64,000 nt of DNA, taken from positions 368,670,733 to 368,734,732 of the forward strand of contig NC_080539.1 of the NCBI RefSeq assembly GCF_028640845.1, given 5' to 3'. Below the pieces are notes generated by a model that was not told the origin of the DNA, did no database searches, and saw nothing but the letters and a program-made list of their open reading frames with translations. This document shows, piece after piece, positions 41,806 through 52,284 of the stretch. This DNA is from Ahaetulla prasina. Its lineage: Eukaryota > Chordata > Lepidosauria > Squamata > Colubridae. How positions within the stretch are numbered: the first letter of the stretch is position 1; each line of letters begins with the position of its first letter. The position numbers were made by a program, and so were the translations under genes.

Positions 41806-41912
41806 CAGGGCTCTCCAAACTTGGCAGCTTTAAGACTTACGGACTTCAACTCCCAAAACTCTCCAACCAGCTATGTGAGGATTTCTGGGCGTCGAAGTCC
41901 ACAAAACTTAAA
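41806..41912. mobile_element. hAT-B, diverged
   Basis: CAGGGCTCTCCAAACTTGGC with ACTTCAACTCCCAAAAC and the opposing arm GTCGAAGTCCACAAAAC. Confidence 0.6.
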
Positions 41913-42357
41913 TTTGGCGTTCGGACACCTCGGCCCAAAAAAAATTGGCCTCACCCCTTACAACAAAGTTAAAATATCTCTGGTCCTGTTTCACTCCCCG
42001 CCACCAAGCCAGCCCCCCCACTCCGCCCCCCCCAAAAAAATGGAGCTGAAGGCTGAAGAAATTGCCAGCTCTTCAAAACTAGAAATGAACTAGATTTATA
42101 TAGTTCATTTTTGGCTGTCTTTTTTTTTTTTAAAGAAAAAAAACCCAAAATTATATATGAATCATATTTTACTTTCAAAGTTACTGACTAATGAAATTGG
42201 GGATGCAAACGAAAATACGGTATTTAAAATAACGTTCTCCAAATAAAAAGATTTGCCTGTAATTATGGCGATCGCTAAACGATTTTAATTATTTTTATTT
42301 TAAATTTAAATTTTTTTTCCTCAGGTGCCGAAAGCACACGTGTGCATGCACACCCCC

Positions 42358-42670
42358 TGTTGTGACTCCAGCCCCCGAACCTGGCCTCATGCCTGAAAGT
42401 GACTCCGAGAGTGAGGGGGAAGGGCCAGTAAGGCTTACCTCGGGAGCACCGATTCCTTTGGCTCGGCTCCAGGAGCCAGAACCAGACCAGTTGGAGGACG
42501 TAATGAGGCTGTCATCCCCTGATTCCTCCCTTCCCCAGGCTACGCCTTCAGACACAGCTGATAATAATAATCAAGCTTCAGAAGATTAGAGAGGCGGCGT
42601 CATCAAAAGGAAGGGTGGGGCAGGAGCCCCACCCCACAGGATAGATAAGGAGCTTTGGGGACTGCTCTCA
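42358..42670 (+). repeat. LTR-3 relative, 5' part, in MADCAM1 intron 3
   Basis: TGTTGTGACTCCAGCCCCCG parallels the start of the LTR at 16696 on its own strand, followed by GAAAGTGACTCCGAGAGTGA. The 3' boundary is unclear; it may reach close to exon 3. Confidence 0.55.
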
Positions 42671-42854
42671 CTCCACGGGAAGCAAAGTTTAGCTGATCCA
42701 TTTCAAAAAGAGCTGAAAGTCTTGCTACATGAGTCATTTGTTTGAACTTTGGGAGGCAGCTGCGATTTCTCTGCCAGGACTGATAAGTGCCGTGAATCCA
42801 CTGGCTGAAGGCCAGCTCGTGGATCTGAAGTGGGGAAGGAGACAGAACACTTAC

Positions 42855-43181
42855 ATTTGGGGCCAGTGATGGTGATAGCGACCCTCTCGTGGACAAAGAC
42901 CTCTTCTTCGACCTCCAAAGTTGCTTTGCATTTGTAAGTTACATCTTCTGCCACCCTCGGGAGCTCCAGTTCAGAGTGGTAGACGAACAGCTGGTCTTCC
43001 GAGTCTCCCATTTCTTCTTCTTCCGTCTCTTTGGAAGCCTCCAGTTGTTCATCTCCCTGAAACCACGTCAACGTAAGGGCACCGTGAGGGTAGACGTGAC
43101 TCATGGAACAAAGCAAGCGAGCCGGCTGCCCAACGTGCAGCAACTTGGGCTGGAAGTCCAACTGCAGAGTATCTGGAAAAG
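42855..43181 (-). CDS. MADCAM1: MADCAM1-like exon 3, Ig domain 2 with acidic loop
   Basis: 327 bp, residues 107-215. Starts SFPDTLQLDFQP, like the mammalian join. Cys131 and Cys191 form the core disulphide. Residues 158-169 (ETEEEEMGDSED) match the long acidic ribbon that in human MAdCAM-1 projects from domain 2 and helps integrin selection. Ends GPK before donor GTAAGT. Confidence 0.88.
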
Positions 43182-43706
43182 CTGAGAAAGAGGAGGCAGG
43201 TGAAGAGACCTGCTGTGTATTTTTGTAGCTTTGCTTTCGGTGGTTAAGTGCCAGCTTCACCCTGGAGTGTGTGTGTGTGTTTGTGTGTGGTGGCGTTCCT
43301 TTTCTGGGCCATGGATTAATTGCACTGCGTTGTGTTAACCGTAATGATGCTCTCAGGACATTTGTTCTTCTTACTGTTTCAGGAAATATTGGAATCTACC
43401 CAGAGGACTGGCATTATTGGGTTAGAAATATAATTATAGCTCCCATTATGAAGAACAATAGCAACAACCTCACTCGATGATTCACTCAATCATTGTCTAT
43501 CCCCAAAATGTGAGAGATGCCCTTCAGACAAGGTTGAGTTTTCGTGATTACAGACACAAGTATGCAAAAGTTATTTCCTTCCTTTGTTCATTCTTTCTCT
43601 TTCCCTTCCACCTTTCTATCTTCTTTCCCTCCCTCCTTCTTTTCTCTCCCCCTCCCGCTCCCGCTCCCCCTTCCTATCCTCTTTCTCTTTCTCCTCCCTC
43701 CCTTGT

Positions 43707-43842
43707 CTTTCCTTTCCTTTCCTTTCCTTTCCTTTCCTTTCCTTTCCTTTCCTTTCCTTTCCTTTCCTTTCCTTTCCTTTCCTTTCCTTTCCTTTCCTTT
43801 CCTTTCCTTTCCTCTCCTCTCCTCTCCTCTCCTCTCCTCCTT
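43707..43842. repeat. (CCTTT)n then (CTCCT)n in MADCAM1 intron 2
   Basis: About 22 CCTTT units turning into ~6 CTCCT units within a wider pyrimidine-rich strand 43585-43890. Confidence 0.95.
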
Positions 43843-43934
43843 CTGTTTTCTGTCTTAAATTACTCCTTTCTCTTCCGCCCTCTCCCTTCCTCTCCCGGAA
43901 GTCGATTCAAGCAGCAGATGCCTTTTGAACTTAC

Positions 43935-44201
43935 AATAGACCTTCAGCTCCACCTTGGCCTGAGAGGGCCTCCCTTGGCACTGCCCTGAGCACATCTTCG
44001 TCCCCTCCGTGCTAATGGTCGCATTGCTCAGTGTTAGGACACTCTGCGTGTGGTTTGAAATGATGTCCCCCAAGTCGATGTCCAGGCCTTCCCATTGCAC
44101 TTCAGCACCAGGACAATCCATGGAACAGATGAGTTGAATCGTGCCTCCGCGTTCCACCAGAGGCTTCAGAGGCCGGATGGCGGGCTTGGAAGTTGGAAGA
44201 C
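43935..44201 (-). CDS. MADCAM1: MADCAM1-like exon 2, Ig domain 1 (integrin-binding)
   Basis: 267 bp, residues 18-106. Acceptor TTTGTCCCAAACAG, donor ATT|GTAAGT. Cysteines 43/47 pair with 88/92, the double disulphide of integrin-binding domain 1 in the ICAM/VCAM/MAdCAM family. VQWEGLDIDLG (52-62) sits where mammals have the Leu-Asp-Thr integrin motif: here Leu57-Asp58-Ile59, keeping the essential Asp. Two N-glycosylation sites (Asn67, Asn77). Confidence 0.88.
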
Positions 44202-44225
44202 CTGTTTGGGACAAACGGACAATTT

Positions 44226-44702
44226 TTTTTTTTAGGTATTTTATTTTATTTATTTATTTTGTCACACAGTATATATAAGCATAAGCATGAAAGTAACTAT
44301 ACAATATATGAGCAAATATATGAGTATGAGCGTGTAATAACTATATTAATTGGATATAACGAAAGGAAACAATAGGACAGGAACGGTAGGCACGCTTGTG
44401 CTCTTATGCACGCCCCTTACAGACCTCTTAGGAATGGGGTGAGGTCAATAGTAGACAGTTTTTGGTTGAAGCTTTGGGGATTTTGGGAAGAAACCACTGA
44501 GTCAGGTAGTGTATTCCAAGCATTAACAACTCTGTTACTGAAGTCATATTTTCTGCAATCAAGATTGGAGCGGTTCACATTAAGCTTAAATCTATTGTGT
44601 GCTCGTGTATTGTTGCGATTGAAGCTGAAGTAGTCTTCGATGGGAAGGACTTTGTAATAGATGATTCTATGAGTTAAACTCAGGTCATATCGAAGGCGGC
44701 AT
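44226..44702 (-). mobile_element. LINE-B 3' end
   Basis: (TTTA)n and TTATTTTGTCACACAG tail, then the complement of the ORF2 C terminus; diverged from the younger copies. Confidence 0.8.
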
Positions 44703-45137
44703 CAAGAAGAGGGCCGTGAAAATATTTACAGACCCCTCGCATCCTGGACATAAACTGTTTCAACTCCTACCCTCAAAACGATGCTATAGAGCACTGCACA
44801 CCAGAACAACTAGACACAAGAACAGTTTTTTCCCGAAGGCCATCACTCTGCTAAACAAATAATTCCCTCAACACTGTCAAACTATTCACTAAGTCTGCAC
44901 TACTATTAATCGTCTCATCGTTCCCATCACCAATCTCTTTCCACTTATGACTGTATGACTGTAACTTGTTGCTGGCAATCCTTATGATTTATATTGATAT
45001 ATTGACCATCAATTGTGTTGTAAATGTTGTACCTTGATGAAGGTATCTTGTCTATTGTACACTGAGAGCATATGCACCAAGACAAATTCCTTGTGTGTCC
45101 AATCACACTTGGCCAATAAAAATTCTATTCTATTATA
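44703..45137 (+). mobile_element. L3/CR1-like LINE 3' end
   Basis: Starts ATCAAGAAGAGGGCCGTG in ORF2, ends GGCCAATAAAAATTCTATTC. Confidence 0.8.
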
Positions 45138-45234
45138 TTCTAAATTTTCTAAACCCAGGATTTCTCAGCTCTAGGCACCAAGATGTCTTTCCTGGCTATG
45201 CTGGACTGCAGCTACCATCATCTTCCGTCTAGTT

Positions 45235-45558
45235 CAGGGGTCAGCAACCTTAAACACTCAGAGAGCCATTTGGACCCGTTTCCCACAGAAAAGAAAACAC
45301 CGGGAGCCACAAAACCCTTCCCGTGCCTGACTGTTTCCTGAGCAACCACAAAACGAGCATATATAGTCAGATTAAAGATTCTGTTTTCTTCTGAAACGTT
45401 TCTTTTCTTGGATTTATCCACACTCGGCCTACCGGGGGTCAAAAAGTTTAATAAATTGCGCATCGGTGGGTGTCGCACATTGGCAGCTGTGACGCATATT
45501 TTGAGCGACGGAGCCGCAGCAGAGGGGTGGAAGAGCCACATTTGGTTGCTGACCCCTG
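45235..45558. mobile_element. hAT-G element
   Basis: CAGGGGTCAGCAACCTT...GGTTGCTGACCCCTG with perfect duplication GTCTAGTT (45227-45234, 45559-45566). Confidence 0.9.
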
Positions 45559-45621
45559 GTCTAGTTCATTGTGAAAGATGTGAGCCCCATCTTCCTCTAC
45601 CTGCTCGGAATTTTGAGTCTC

Positions 45622-46134
45622 TTAGAATAGAATAGAATGGATTGGAATAGAATAGAATAGAATAGAATAGAATGGATTGGAATAGAATAGAATAGAATGG
45701 AATGGAATGGAATGGATTGGAATGGAATGGAATGGAATGGAATGGAATGGAATGGAATAGAGTAGAATGGAATGGAATGGAATGGAATAGAATAGAATAG
45801 AATAGAATAGAATAGAATAGAATGGATTGGAATGGAATGGAACGGAACGGAATAGAATAGAATGGAATGGAATGGAATGGAATGGAATGGAATAGAATAG
45901 AATAGAATAGAATGGATTGGAATGGAATGGAATGGAATGGAATAGAATAGAATAGAATAGAATAGAATAGAATGGAATGGAATGGAATGGAATGGAATGG
46001 AATGGAATGGAATGGAATGGAATGGAATAGAATAGAATAGAATAGATTGGAATGGAATGGAATGGAATGGAATGGAATAGAATAGAATAGAATAGAATAG
46101 AATAGAATAGAATAGAATAGAATAGAATAGAATA
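45622..46134. repeat. (AATAG/AATGG)n block in MADCAM1 intron 1
   Basis: ~100 pentamers in alternating runs of AATAG and AATGG, abutting the 3' end of a CR1 at 46135. Confidence 0.95.
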
Positions 46135-46295
46135 ACAGAGTTGGAAGGGACCTTGGAGGTCTTCTAATCCAACCCCCTGCTTAGGCAGGAAACCCTACAC
46201 CACTTCAGACAAATAGGTGTCAAATCTCTTCTTAAAAAGTTCCAGTGTTGGAGCATTCATGGCTTCTGGAGTCAAGGCGTTCCATGAAGATATAT
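46135..46295 (-). mobile_element. CR1 3' tip next to the pentamer block
   Basis: AACAGAGTTGGAAGGGACC through CATTCATGGCTTCTGG. Confidence 0.8.
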
Positions 46296-46299
46296 GAAT

Positions 46300-46568
46300 A
46301 GGGCCTCTGGTGGCTCAACAGGCTAACGCAGTCTGTTATTAACAGCAGCTGCTTGCAATTACTGCAGGTTCAAGTCCCACCAGGCCCAAGGTTGACTCAG
46401 CCTTCCATCCTTTATAAGTTAGGTAAAATGAGAACCCAGATTGTTGGGGGCAATAAAAGTTGACTTTGTATATAATATACAAATGGATGAAGACTATTGC
46501 TTGACATAGTGTAAGCCATCCTGATTCTTCGGAGAAGGGCGGGGTATAAATGCAAATAATAAAAAAAA
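46300..46568 (+). mobile_element. SINE2
   Basis: CCTCTGGTGGCTCAACAGG head, GGTTCAAGTCCC B box, core, GGGCGGGGTATAAATGC tail. Confidence 0.85.
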
Positions 46569-46597
46569 TATAGGACAGAACAGAACAGAACAGAATA

Positions 46598-47270
46598 ACA
46601 GAGTTTAAAGGGACCTCAGAGGTCTTCTAGTCCAACCCCCTGCTTAGGCAGGAAACCCTGCACCACTTCAGACAAATGGTTATCCAACCTCTTCTTAAAA
46701 ACCTCCAGTGTTGGAGCATTCACAACTTCTAGAGGCAAGTTGTTCCGCTGGTTAATTGTTCTCACTGTCAGGAAATTTCTCTTTAGTTCTAAGTTGCTTC
46801 TCTCCTTAGAAGAACTGTTGCAATGATTGGGACAGTTTAGTCTAATCAAAACAAGGATTAGGGATGACAAAATAGCAGTCTTCCAATATTTGAAGGGCGG
46901 CCACAAAGAAGGGGGGGCGTGTCAATGTTTGACATAGTGTAAGCCGCCCTGAGTCTTCGGAGAAGGGCAGGATATAAATGCAAAAAAAAAAAAAGTATTC
47001 TCCAAAGCACCTGAGGGCAGGACAAGAAATAACGGATGGAATCTTATCAAAGAAAGATCCAACCCAAAACCAGGGAGAATTTTTCCTAACAGTGAGGACA
47101 ATTAGCCAGTGGAACAGCTTGCCACCAGGTATTGTGGGTGCTCGAACAGTGGAGGGTTTTCAAGAAGAGATTGAACAGCCGTTTGTCTAAAATGGCATAC
47201 AGTCTCCTGCTGGAGCAGGGGGTTGGACTAGAAGACCTCCAAGGGTCTCCTTCCAACTCTGTTATCTGCT
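46598..47270. mobile_element. CR1 fragments in opposite orientations with a SINE2 tail
   Basis: 46598-46920 mostly reads CR1 in reverse, 46996-47265 reads CR1 forward; 46926-46995 is a SINE2/L2-like tail (GCCGCCCTGAGTCTTCGGAG). Confidence 0.65.
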
Positions 47271-47424
47271 ATGCCAAAGGTAAAGACTGATTCTCCATTG
47301 TTCCGAAGGACAGACCTGGGGATGAAATCACAGCGAAATTGGTCCTCGGAAGAATTAATTGATGCTTTAATGAACTATGCAGACACAGCAGATGGATTTA
47401 TTTTATAATCAAGTTATTTTATTT

Positions 47425-47735
47425 ATTTATTATTTTATTTTATTAGATTTTTTATACCGCCCTTCTCCCGAAGGACTCAAGGCGGTGTACAGCCAAATAA
47501 TAAAAACCCCACAATATACACATTAAAACAAAAACTTAAAACCAAGCATATTACATAAATGGCCGAAATTTAAAACAATTTAAAACCCTAAAATTTATAA
47601 ATAACCCCAATTAAAATTTAACAAAACTTTTAAGCCAGTCCCGCTTGAATAAATAAATGCGTTTTCAGCTCACGGCGAAAGGTCCGAAGAGCAGGCAATT
47701 GGCGTAACCAGTTAACCCAAAGGGGCTTTTTCAAG
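47425..47735 (-). mobile_element. L2 3' end
   Basis: (TTTA)n, TTATACCGCCCTTCTCCCGA, then UTR to TCAGCTCACGGCGAAAGG. Confidence 0.75.
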
Positions 47736-48045
47736 AGGCAACTGGACTTTCTGGTATTTCTTTGAAGATAATAATAATAACAACAGAGTTGGAAGGGATC
47801 TTGGAGGCCTTCTAGTCCAACCCTCTGCCCAGGCAGGACATGCTACACCATCTCAGACAGATGGTTATCCAACATCGTCTTAAAAATTTCCAGTGTTGGG
47901 GCATTTACAACTTCTGCAGGCAAGTCGTTCCACTTATTAATTGTTTCGCATCAAAGAAAAAAAACCAAACTGAAAATCCAGTTGCCTCTTGAAGAAGCAC
48001 CTTTGGGACAACCATGATCTGGATGACTAAGAATCTGCATAGACA
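47736..48045. mobile_element. Inverted-repeat element split by CR1 tip
   Basis: CAAGAGGCAACTGGACTTTC at 47751 and GAAAATCCAGTTGCCTCTTG at ~47975 are inverted arms. A CR1 tip (47768-47950, minus) lies between. A relative is at 59836-60012. Confidence 0.55.
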
Positions 48046-48254
48046 AAAATTGAGTTAAGCATATTGTGCAAGCAAAGCCAATCTAAAACTTTCTGATTCT
48101 GTTCCTGAACTTGAAGCAAGAAAGGTCTGGACAAAATAAAACGGCAACTCAATCAATGCAGCAAACACCACCCACCCCTTATATCACTTTTTCGGTCCAG
48201 TTTTTCAAAATGTTATCTAGGATCAAATGGCTTGCATTTCCGATGCCAATCGAT

Positions 48255-48850
48255 CCCCCAAGTTCACTATCCGTGCAATGGTTTGGTTTTGCAACCCAAC
48301 AAGACAGACACAGACTTCAGAGGATCATTAGAACTGCAGAAAAAACAATGGCTACCAACCTGCCTTCCATTGAGGACCTGTATACCTAATGATTCAAAAA
48401 GAGGGATGTGAAAATATTTACAGACCCCTCGCATCCTGGACATAAACTGTTTCAACTCCTACCTTCAAAACGACGCTATAGAGCACTGCACACCAGAACA
48501 ACTAGACACAAGAACAGATTCTTCCCCAACGCCATCACTCTGCTAAACAAATAAATCCCTCAACACTGTCAAACTATTTACTAAATCTGCACTACTATTA
48601 ATCTTCTCATCGTTCCAATCACCCATCTCCTTCCACTTATGACTGTATGACTCTAACTTTGTTGCTTGTATCCTTATGATTTATATTGATATTGTTTCCT
48701 GATTGCTTATTTTTACCCTATGACTATCATTAAGTGTTGTACCTTATGATTCTTGATGAATATATCTTTTCTTTTATGTACACAGAGAGCATATGCACCA
48801 AGACAAATTCCTTGTGTGTCCAATCACACTTGGCCAATTTAAAAACAACA
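48255..48850 (+). mobile_element. L3/CR1-like LINE 3' end
   Basis: GGTTTTGCAACCCAACAAGA to CACACTTGGCCAATT; ORF2 C terminus in frame 48270-48388 then stops. Confidence 0.8.
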
Positions 48851-48989
48851 ACAACTTTTCTGTTTTTTGAATCTCGTCCCCGCAGCTCCCCATAACTATA
48901 AGTTCAGATTAGTTATATAGGCACTTATGCATGGATGCGTTTATGAATTGAATTTTTGGAAGAGATTTACAAACATTATATATGGCTAT

Positions 48990-49028
<39 letters not shown>

Positions 49029-49042
49029 ACACACACACACAC
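48990..49042. repeat. (AC)n next to MADCAM1 exon 1 donor
   Basis: ~25 AC units ending only ~14 bp from the exon 1 splice donor. Confidence 0.95.
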
Positions 49043-49056
49043 AAAATCTGACTTAC

Positions 49057-49108
49057 TGCAGCCGTAGCAGACCAAACTGAGCAGGAATGCGAAAGAAATC
49101 ATGGCCAT
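49057..49108 (-). CDS. MADCAM1: MADCAM1-like exon 1, signal peptide
   Basis: ATG at 49108-49106, 17 codons plus one base, then donor GTAAGT. Translation MAMISFAFLLSLVCYGC is a compact hydrophobic signal. A second in-frame ATG is two codons on. Choice of this exon rests on hydrophobicity, the donor, and phase 1 agreement with exon 2. Confidence 0.8.
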
Positions 49109-49284
49109 TTCTTTGACTCCTGGATATTTCTATACACAGGAGTCAATTCTGCTCTGAGTTAATTCTTTCTTTCTTCCTTCCTTCCTTCCTTCCAGCTGTG
49201 CTGCTAATTCTTCATCTGTTCCAAAACTCTCACACCAAGGAGGCTTAAATCTAAAAGGGATGTCACTGCCCACCCTGACCTTAT

Positions 49285-49330
49285 GGGAAGCAATTTCCTT
49301 CTCTTCGCCTAGTCTCCTCCCTTATAATAA
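49285..49330 (-). promoter_or_regulatory. Possible MADCAM1-like promoter elements
   Basis: About 180-220 bp upstream of the ATG, the minus strand has TTTTATTATAAGGG (TATA-like, ~49320-49330) and GGAAATTGCTTCCC (49298-49285), a loose kappa-B-like palindrome. MAdCAM-1 promoters in mammals use NF-kappaB, but this match is imperfect. Confidence 0.25.
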
Positions 49331-49456
49331 AACTTAAACAACACAGTAGTATTTTCTTAGGTGTTTTGTTTCATTTTCAAACTGAAGGGTGTGTGTTAAA
49401 GTTAAGCCTCTTCCAGGCCCCCAAAAGTCAATTCTAATGACTTTGTGCTAGACCTC

Positions 49457-49508
49457 CAAATAGCAATAGCAATAGCACTTAGTCTTATATACCACTTCAT
49501 AGTGCTCT
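49457..49508 (-). mobile_element. SINE1 tail fragment
   Basis: AGCAATAGCAATAGCACTTA and TATACCACTTCATAGTGC only. Confidence 0.65.
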
Positions 49509-49770
49509 CTTTTTTTTTATAAAAGTTTTTTCTTTTTTTTTAAACAAACAAGCATACAAACAAACACTACATCCTTAATTATTCAGTGTTTCATCTGATT
49601 GCATAGTTTGTGTCTTCTGCTCCCCCCTCCATCATTTTCATATTATGTTTCTATCATACCTTTATATTTTCATTTAGATTGATGCATCATTCTTCCCAAA
49701 TTTCTTATGTTTATATTAATCCATCAATTATCTAAATTTTTATATCGTTCTCTTCTTTAACCATTGATAT
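49509..49770 (-). mobile_element. L1-like 3' UTR fragment
   Basis: T runs and TATAAAAGTTTTTTC, the complement of the AAAACTTTTATAAA end of the L1 at 54000. Confidence 0.5.
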
Positions 49771-52190
49771 AGAATAGAATAGAATTTTATTGGCCAAGTG
49801 TGATTGGACACACAAGGAATTTGTCTTGGTGCATATGCTCTCAGTGTACATAAAAGAAAAGATACGTTCATCAAGGTACAACATTTACAACACAATTGAT
49901 GATCAATATATCAATATAAATCATAAGGATTGCCAGCAACAAGTTATAGTCATACAGTCATAAGTGGAAAGAGATTGGTGATGGGAACTATGAAACGATT
50001 AATAGTAGTGCAGATTCAGTAAATAGTCTGACAGTGTTGAGGGAATTATTTGTTTAGCAGTGATGGCCTTCGGGAAAAAACTGTTCTTGTGTCTAGTTGT
50101 TCTGGTGTGCAGTGCTCTATAGCGTCGTTTTGAGGGTAGGAGTTGAAACAGTTTATGTCCAGGATGCGAGGGATCTGCAAATATTTTGACGGCCTGATTC
50201 GTGCAGTATACAGGTCCTCAATGGAAGGCAAGTTGGTAGCAATTATTTTTCTGCAGTTCTAATTATCCTCTGAAGTCTGTGTTTTCTTGTTGGGTTGCAG
50301 AACCGAACCAGACAGTTATAGAGGTGCAAATGACAGACTCAATAATTCCTCTGTAGAACTGGATCAGCAGCTCCTTGGGCAGTTTGAGCTTACTGAGTTG
50401 GCGCAGAAAGAACATTCTTTGTTGTCCTTTTTAATGATGTTTTGATGTTAGCTGTCCATTTGAGATCTTGCGATATGATAGAACCCAGAAATTTGAAGGT
50501 TTCTACTGTTGATACTGTGTTGTCAAGTATTGTGAGAGGTGGAAGTATGGAAGGGTTTTCCTAAAATCTACCACCATTTCTACGGTTTTGAGTGTGTTCA
50601 GTTCCAGATTGTTTTGGTTGCACCACAAGGCTAGTCGTTCGACCTCTCGCCTATATGCGGATTCGTCATTGTCTCGAATGAGACCAATCACTGTTGTGTC
50701 ATCTGCGAACGTCAGTAGCTTAACAAATGGATCATTGGAGATGCAGTCATTGGTATACAGAGAGAAGAGAAGTGGGAGAGCACACAGCCTTGGGGGCCCC
50801 TGTGCTAATTGTACAGGTATTTGATGTGATCTTGCTTAGCTTCACCTGCTGCTTCCTGTTTGTTAGGAAGCTTGTGATCCACTTACAAGTCTGTTCCGGT
50901 ACCTGTAGCTGGTTTAGCTTAGTTAGAAGAATGTCTGGAATGATGGTATTGAATGCTGAACTAAAGTCTACAAAAGGACCCTTGCATAGGTCTTTGGAGA
51001 CTCAAGATGTTGTAGGATGTAGTGCAGAGCCATATTAACAGCATCATCTGTTGATCTATTTGCTCGGTATGCAAATTGCAAGGGGTCTAAAAGCGGATTC
51101 GTGATGGTTTTCAGGTAGGAAAGCACTAGCCTTTCAAAGGTTTTCATGACTACAGATGTTAGAGCAACTGGTCTGTAGTCATTCAGTTCCTTGATGGTGG
51201 GCTTCTTGGCACTGGGATGATGGTAGGCGTTTGAAGCAAGAAGGAACATAGCACATCTCTAGTGATTTATTGAAAATATGGGTGAAGATGGGGCCAATTG
51301 GTCAGCACAGACTTTTAAGCAAGAAGGAGTTATCTTGTCTGGGCCTGGAGCTTTTCCTGGCTTTTGTCTGTGAAATAGGTCCTGCACTTCCTTTTCTGTG
51401 ATCACTAGGGGTTGTGAACCCAATGAAATGGGGTCAGTTGTAGGAGGCTTGGCTGTTGTTGCTGTGTCTGAGATGGGGGTTGTGGAGATAGGTGGCTGTA
51501 GTTTCCTTTCAAACCTGCAGTAAAACTCATTCAGGTCATCTGCCAGTTGTTGATTACCTTCAGCCTGGGAAGGAGGTTTGCCATAGCCGGTGATATTTTT
51601 AAGAGTTTTCCACGTTTGCTGGTTCATTTGCTGAAAATTGATTCTTTAGCTTTTCAGAGTAGCTTTTTGCTGCTCTTATCTCCCTTGTTAGTGCATTTCT
51701 GGCCTGATTGTACAGCATTTTATCACCTTTTCTGTAGGCTTCCTCTTTGGAATGTCGTAGCTGCTTAAGTTTAGGTGTAAACCAAGGTTTGTTATTACTG
51801 TGTATTCGCAAGTTCCTTGTAGGTACACATAGGTCTTCACAGAAGCTGACATATGATGTTACAGTATCTGTGAGTTCATCCAGGTCTGCAGAGGTATCTT
51901 TAAAAATATTCCAATCAGTGCAGTCAAAACATGCCTGTAGCTTTAATTCTGATTCCTCCGTCCAGGTTTTCACTGATTTAATTATTGGTTTTATGGCTTT
52001 AAGTCTTTGCCTGTAAGCAGGTACAAGGTGAATCATGCAATGATCAGAGTGTCCTACAGCTGCACGTGGTAAAGACCGATAGGCATCTTTTAGTGTTGTG
52101 TAGCAGTGGTCTAGAGTATTCTTGCCTCTGGTGGGACAATTGACATGCTGAAAGTATTTTGGTAGTTCTTTCTTATAATTGCCCCCCCCC
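49771..52190 (-). mobile_element. L3/CR1-like LINE, longest copy (~2.4 kb)
   Basis: Minus-strand frames in order: 52036-51599 (KPWFTPKLKQLRHSKEEAYR, the linker after the endonuclease), 51627-51259 (KPGKAPGPDKITPSCLK), 51249-50968 (NDYRPVALTSVVMKTFERLV, DPLQFAYRANRSTDDAV), 50691-50503. Reverse transcriptase with several frameshifts. 3' tail at 49771 is (AGAAT)n. Confidence 0.85.
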
Positions 52191-52284
52191 CAATTCTTTA
52201 AAATACTCCGATTCTTCCTTTTCTTTAATTACCAGTGTTAATCTATTCATTAACACTCAATCTATTCATTAACACTCATTAACA

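Larger units (their letters stand above)
36886..49108 (-). other. MADCAM1: MADCAM1-like gene, six coding exons
   Basis: Encodes a cell-surface adhesion molecule like mucosal addressin, the endothelial ligand for integrin alpha4beta7 on gut-homing lymphocytes. Exons (minus strand): 49108-49057, 44201-43935, 43181-42855, 41288-41019, 40874-40479, 36995-36886. All have GT/AG borders and split codons after the first base; lengths sum to 1422 bp, exactly 474 codons. Predicted 473 residues: signal 1-17, Ig domain 1, Ig domain 2, mucin region, Ig domain 3, transmembrane 444-464, nine-residue tail. Domain 1 carries the paired-cysteine pattern CxxxC...CxxxC and VQWEGLD, and the domain 1-2 join VYSFPD matches mammalian MAdCAM-1. 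No gene-wide damage seen. Introns are 4855, 753, 1566, 144 and 3483 bp. The poly(A) site was not found. Confidence 0.85.

Noticed and set aside
43477..43989. Open frames rich in Ser, Phe, Leu and Pro
   Set aside because: Read-through of (CCTTT)n in an intron.
50588..52016. Plus-strand open frames
   Set aside because: Shadows of the minus-strand L3/CR1-like LINE reverse transcriptase.
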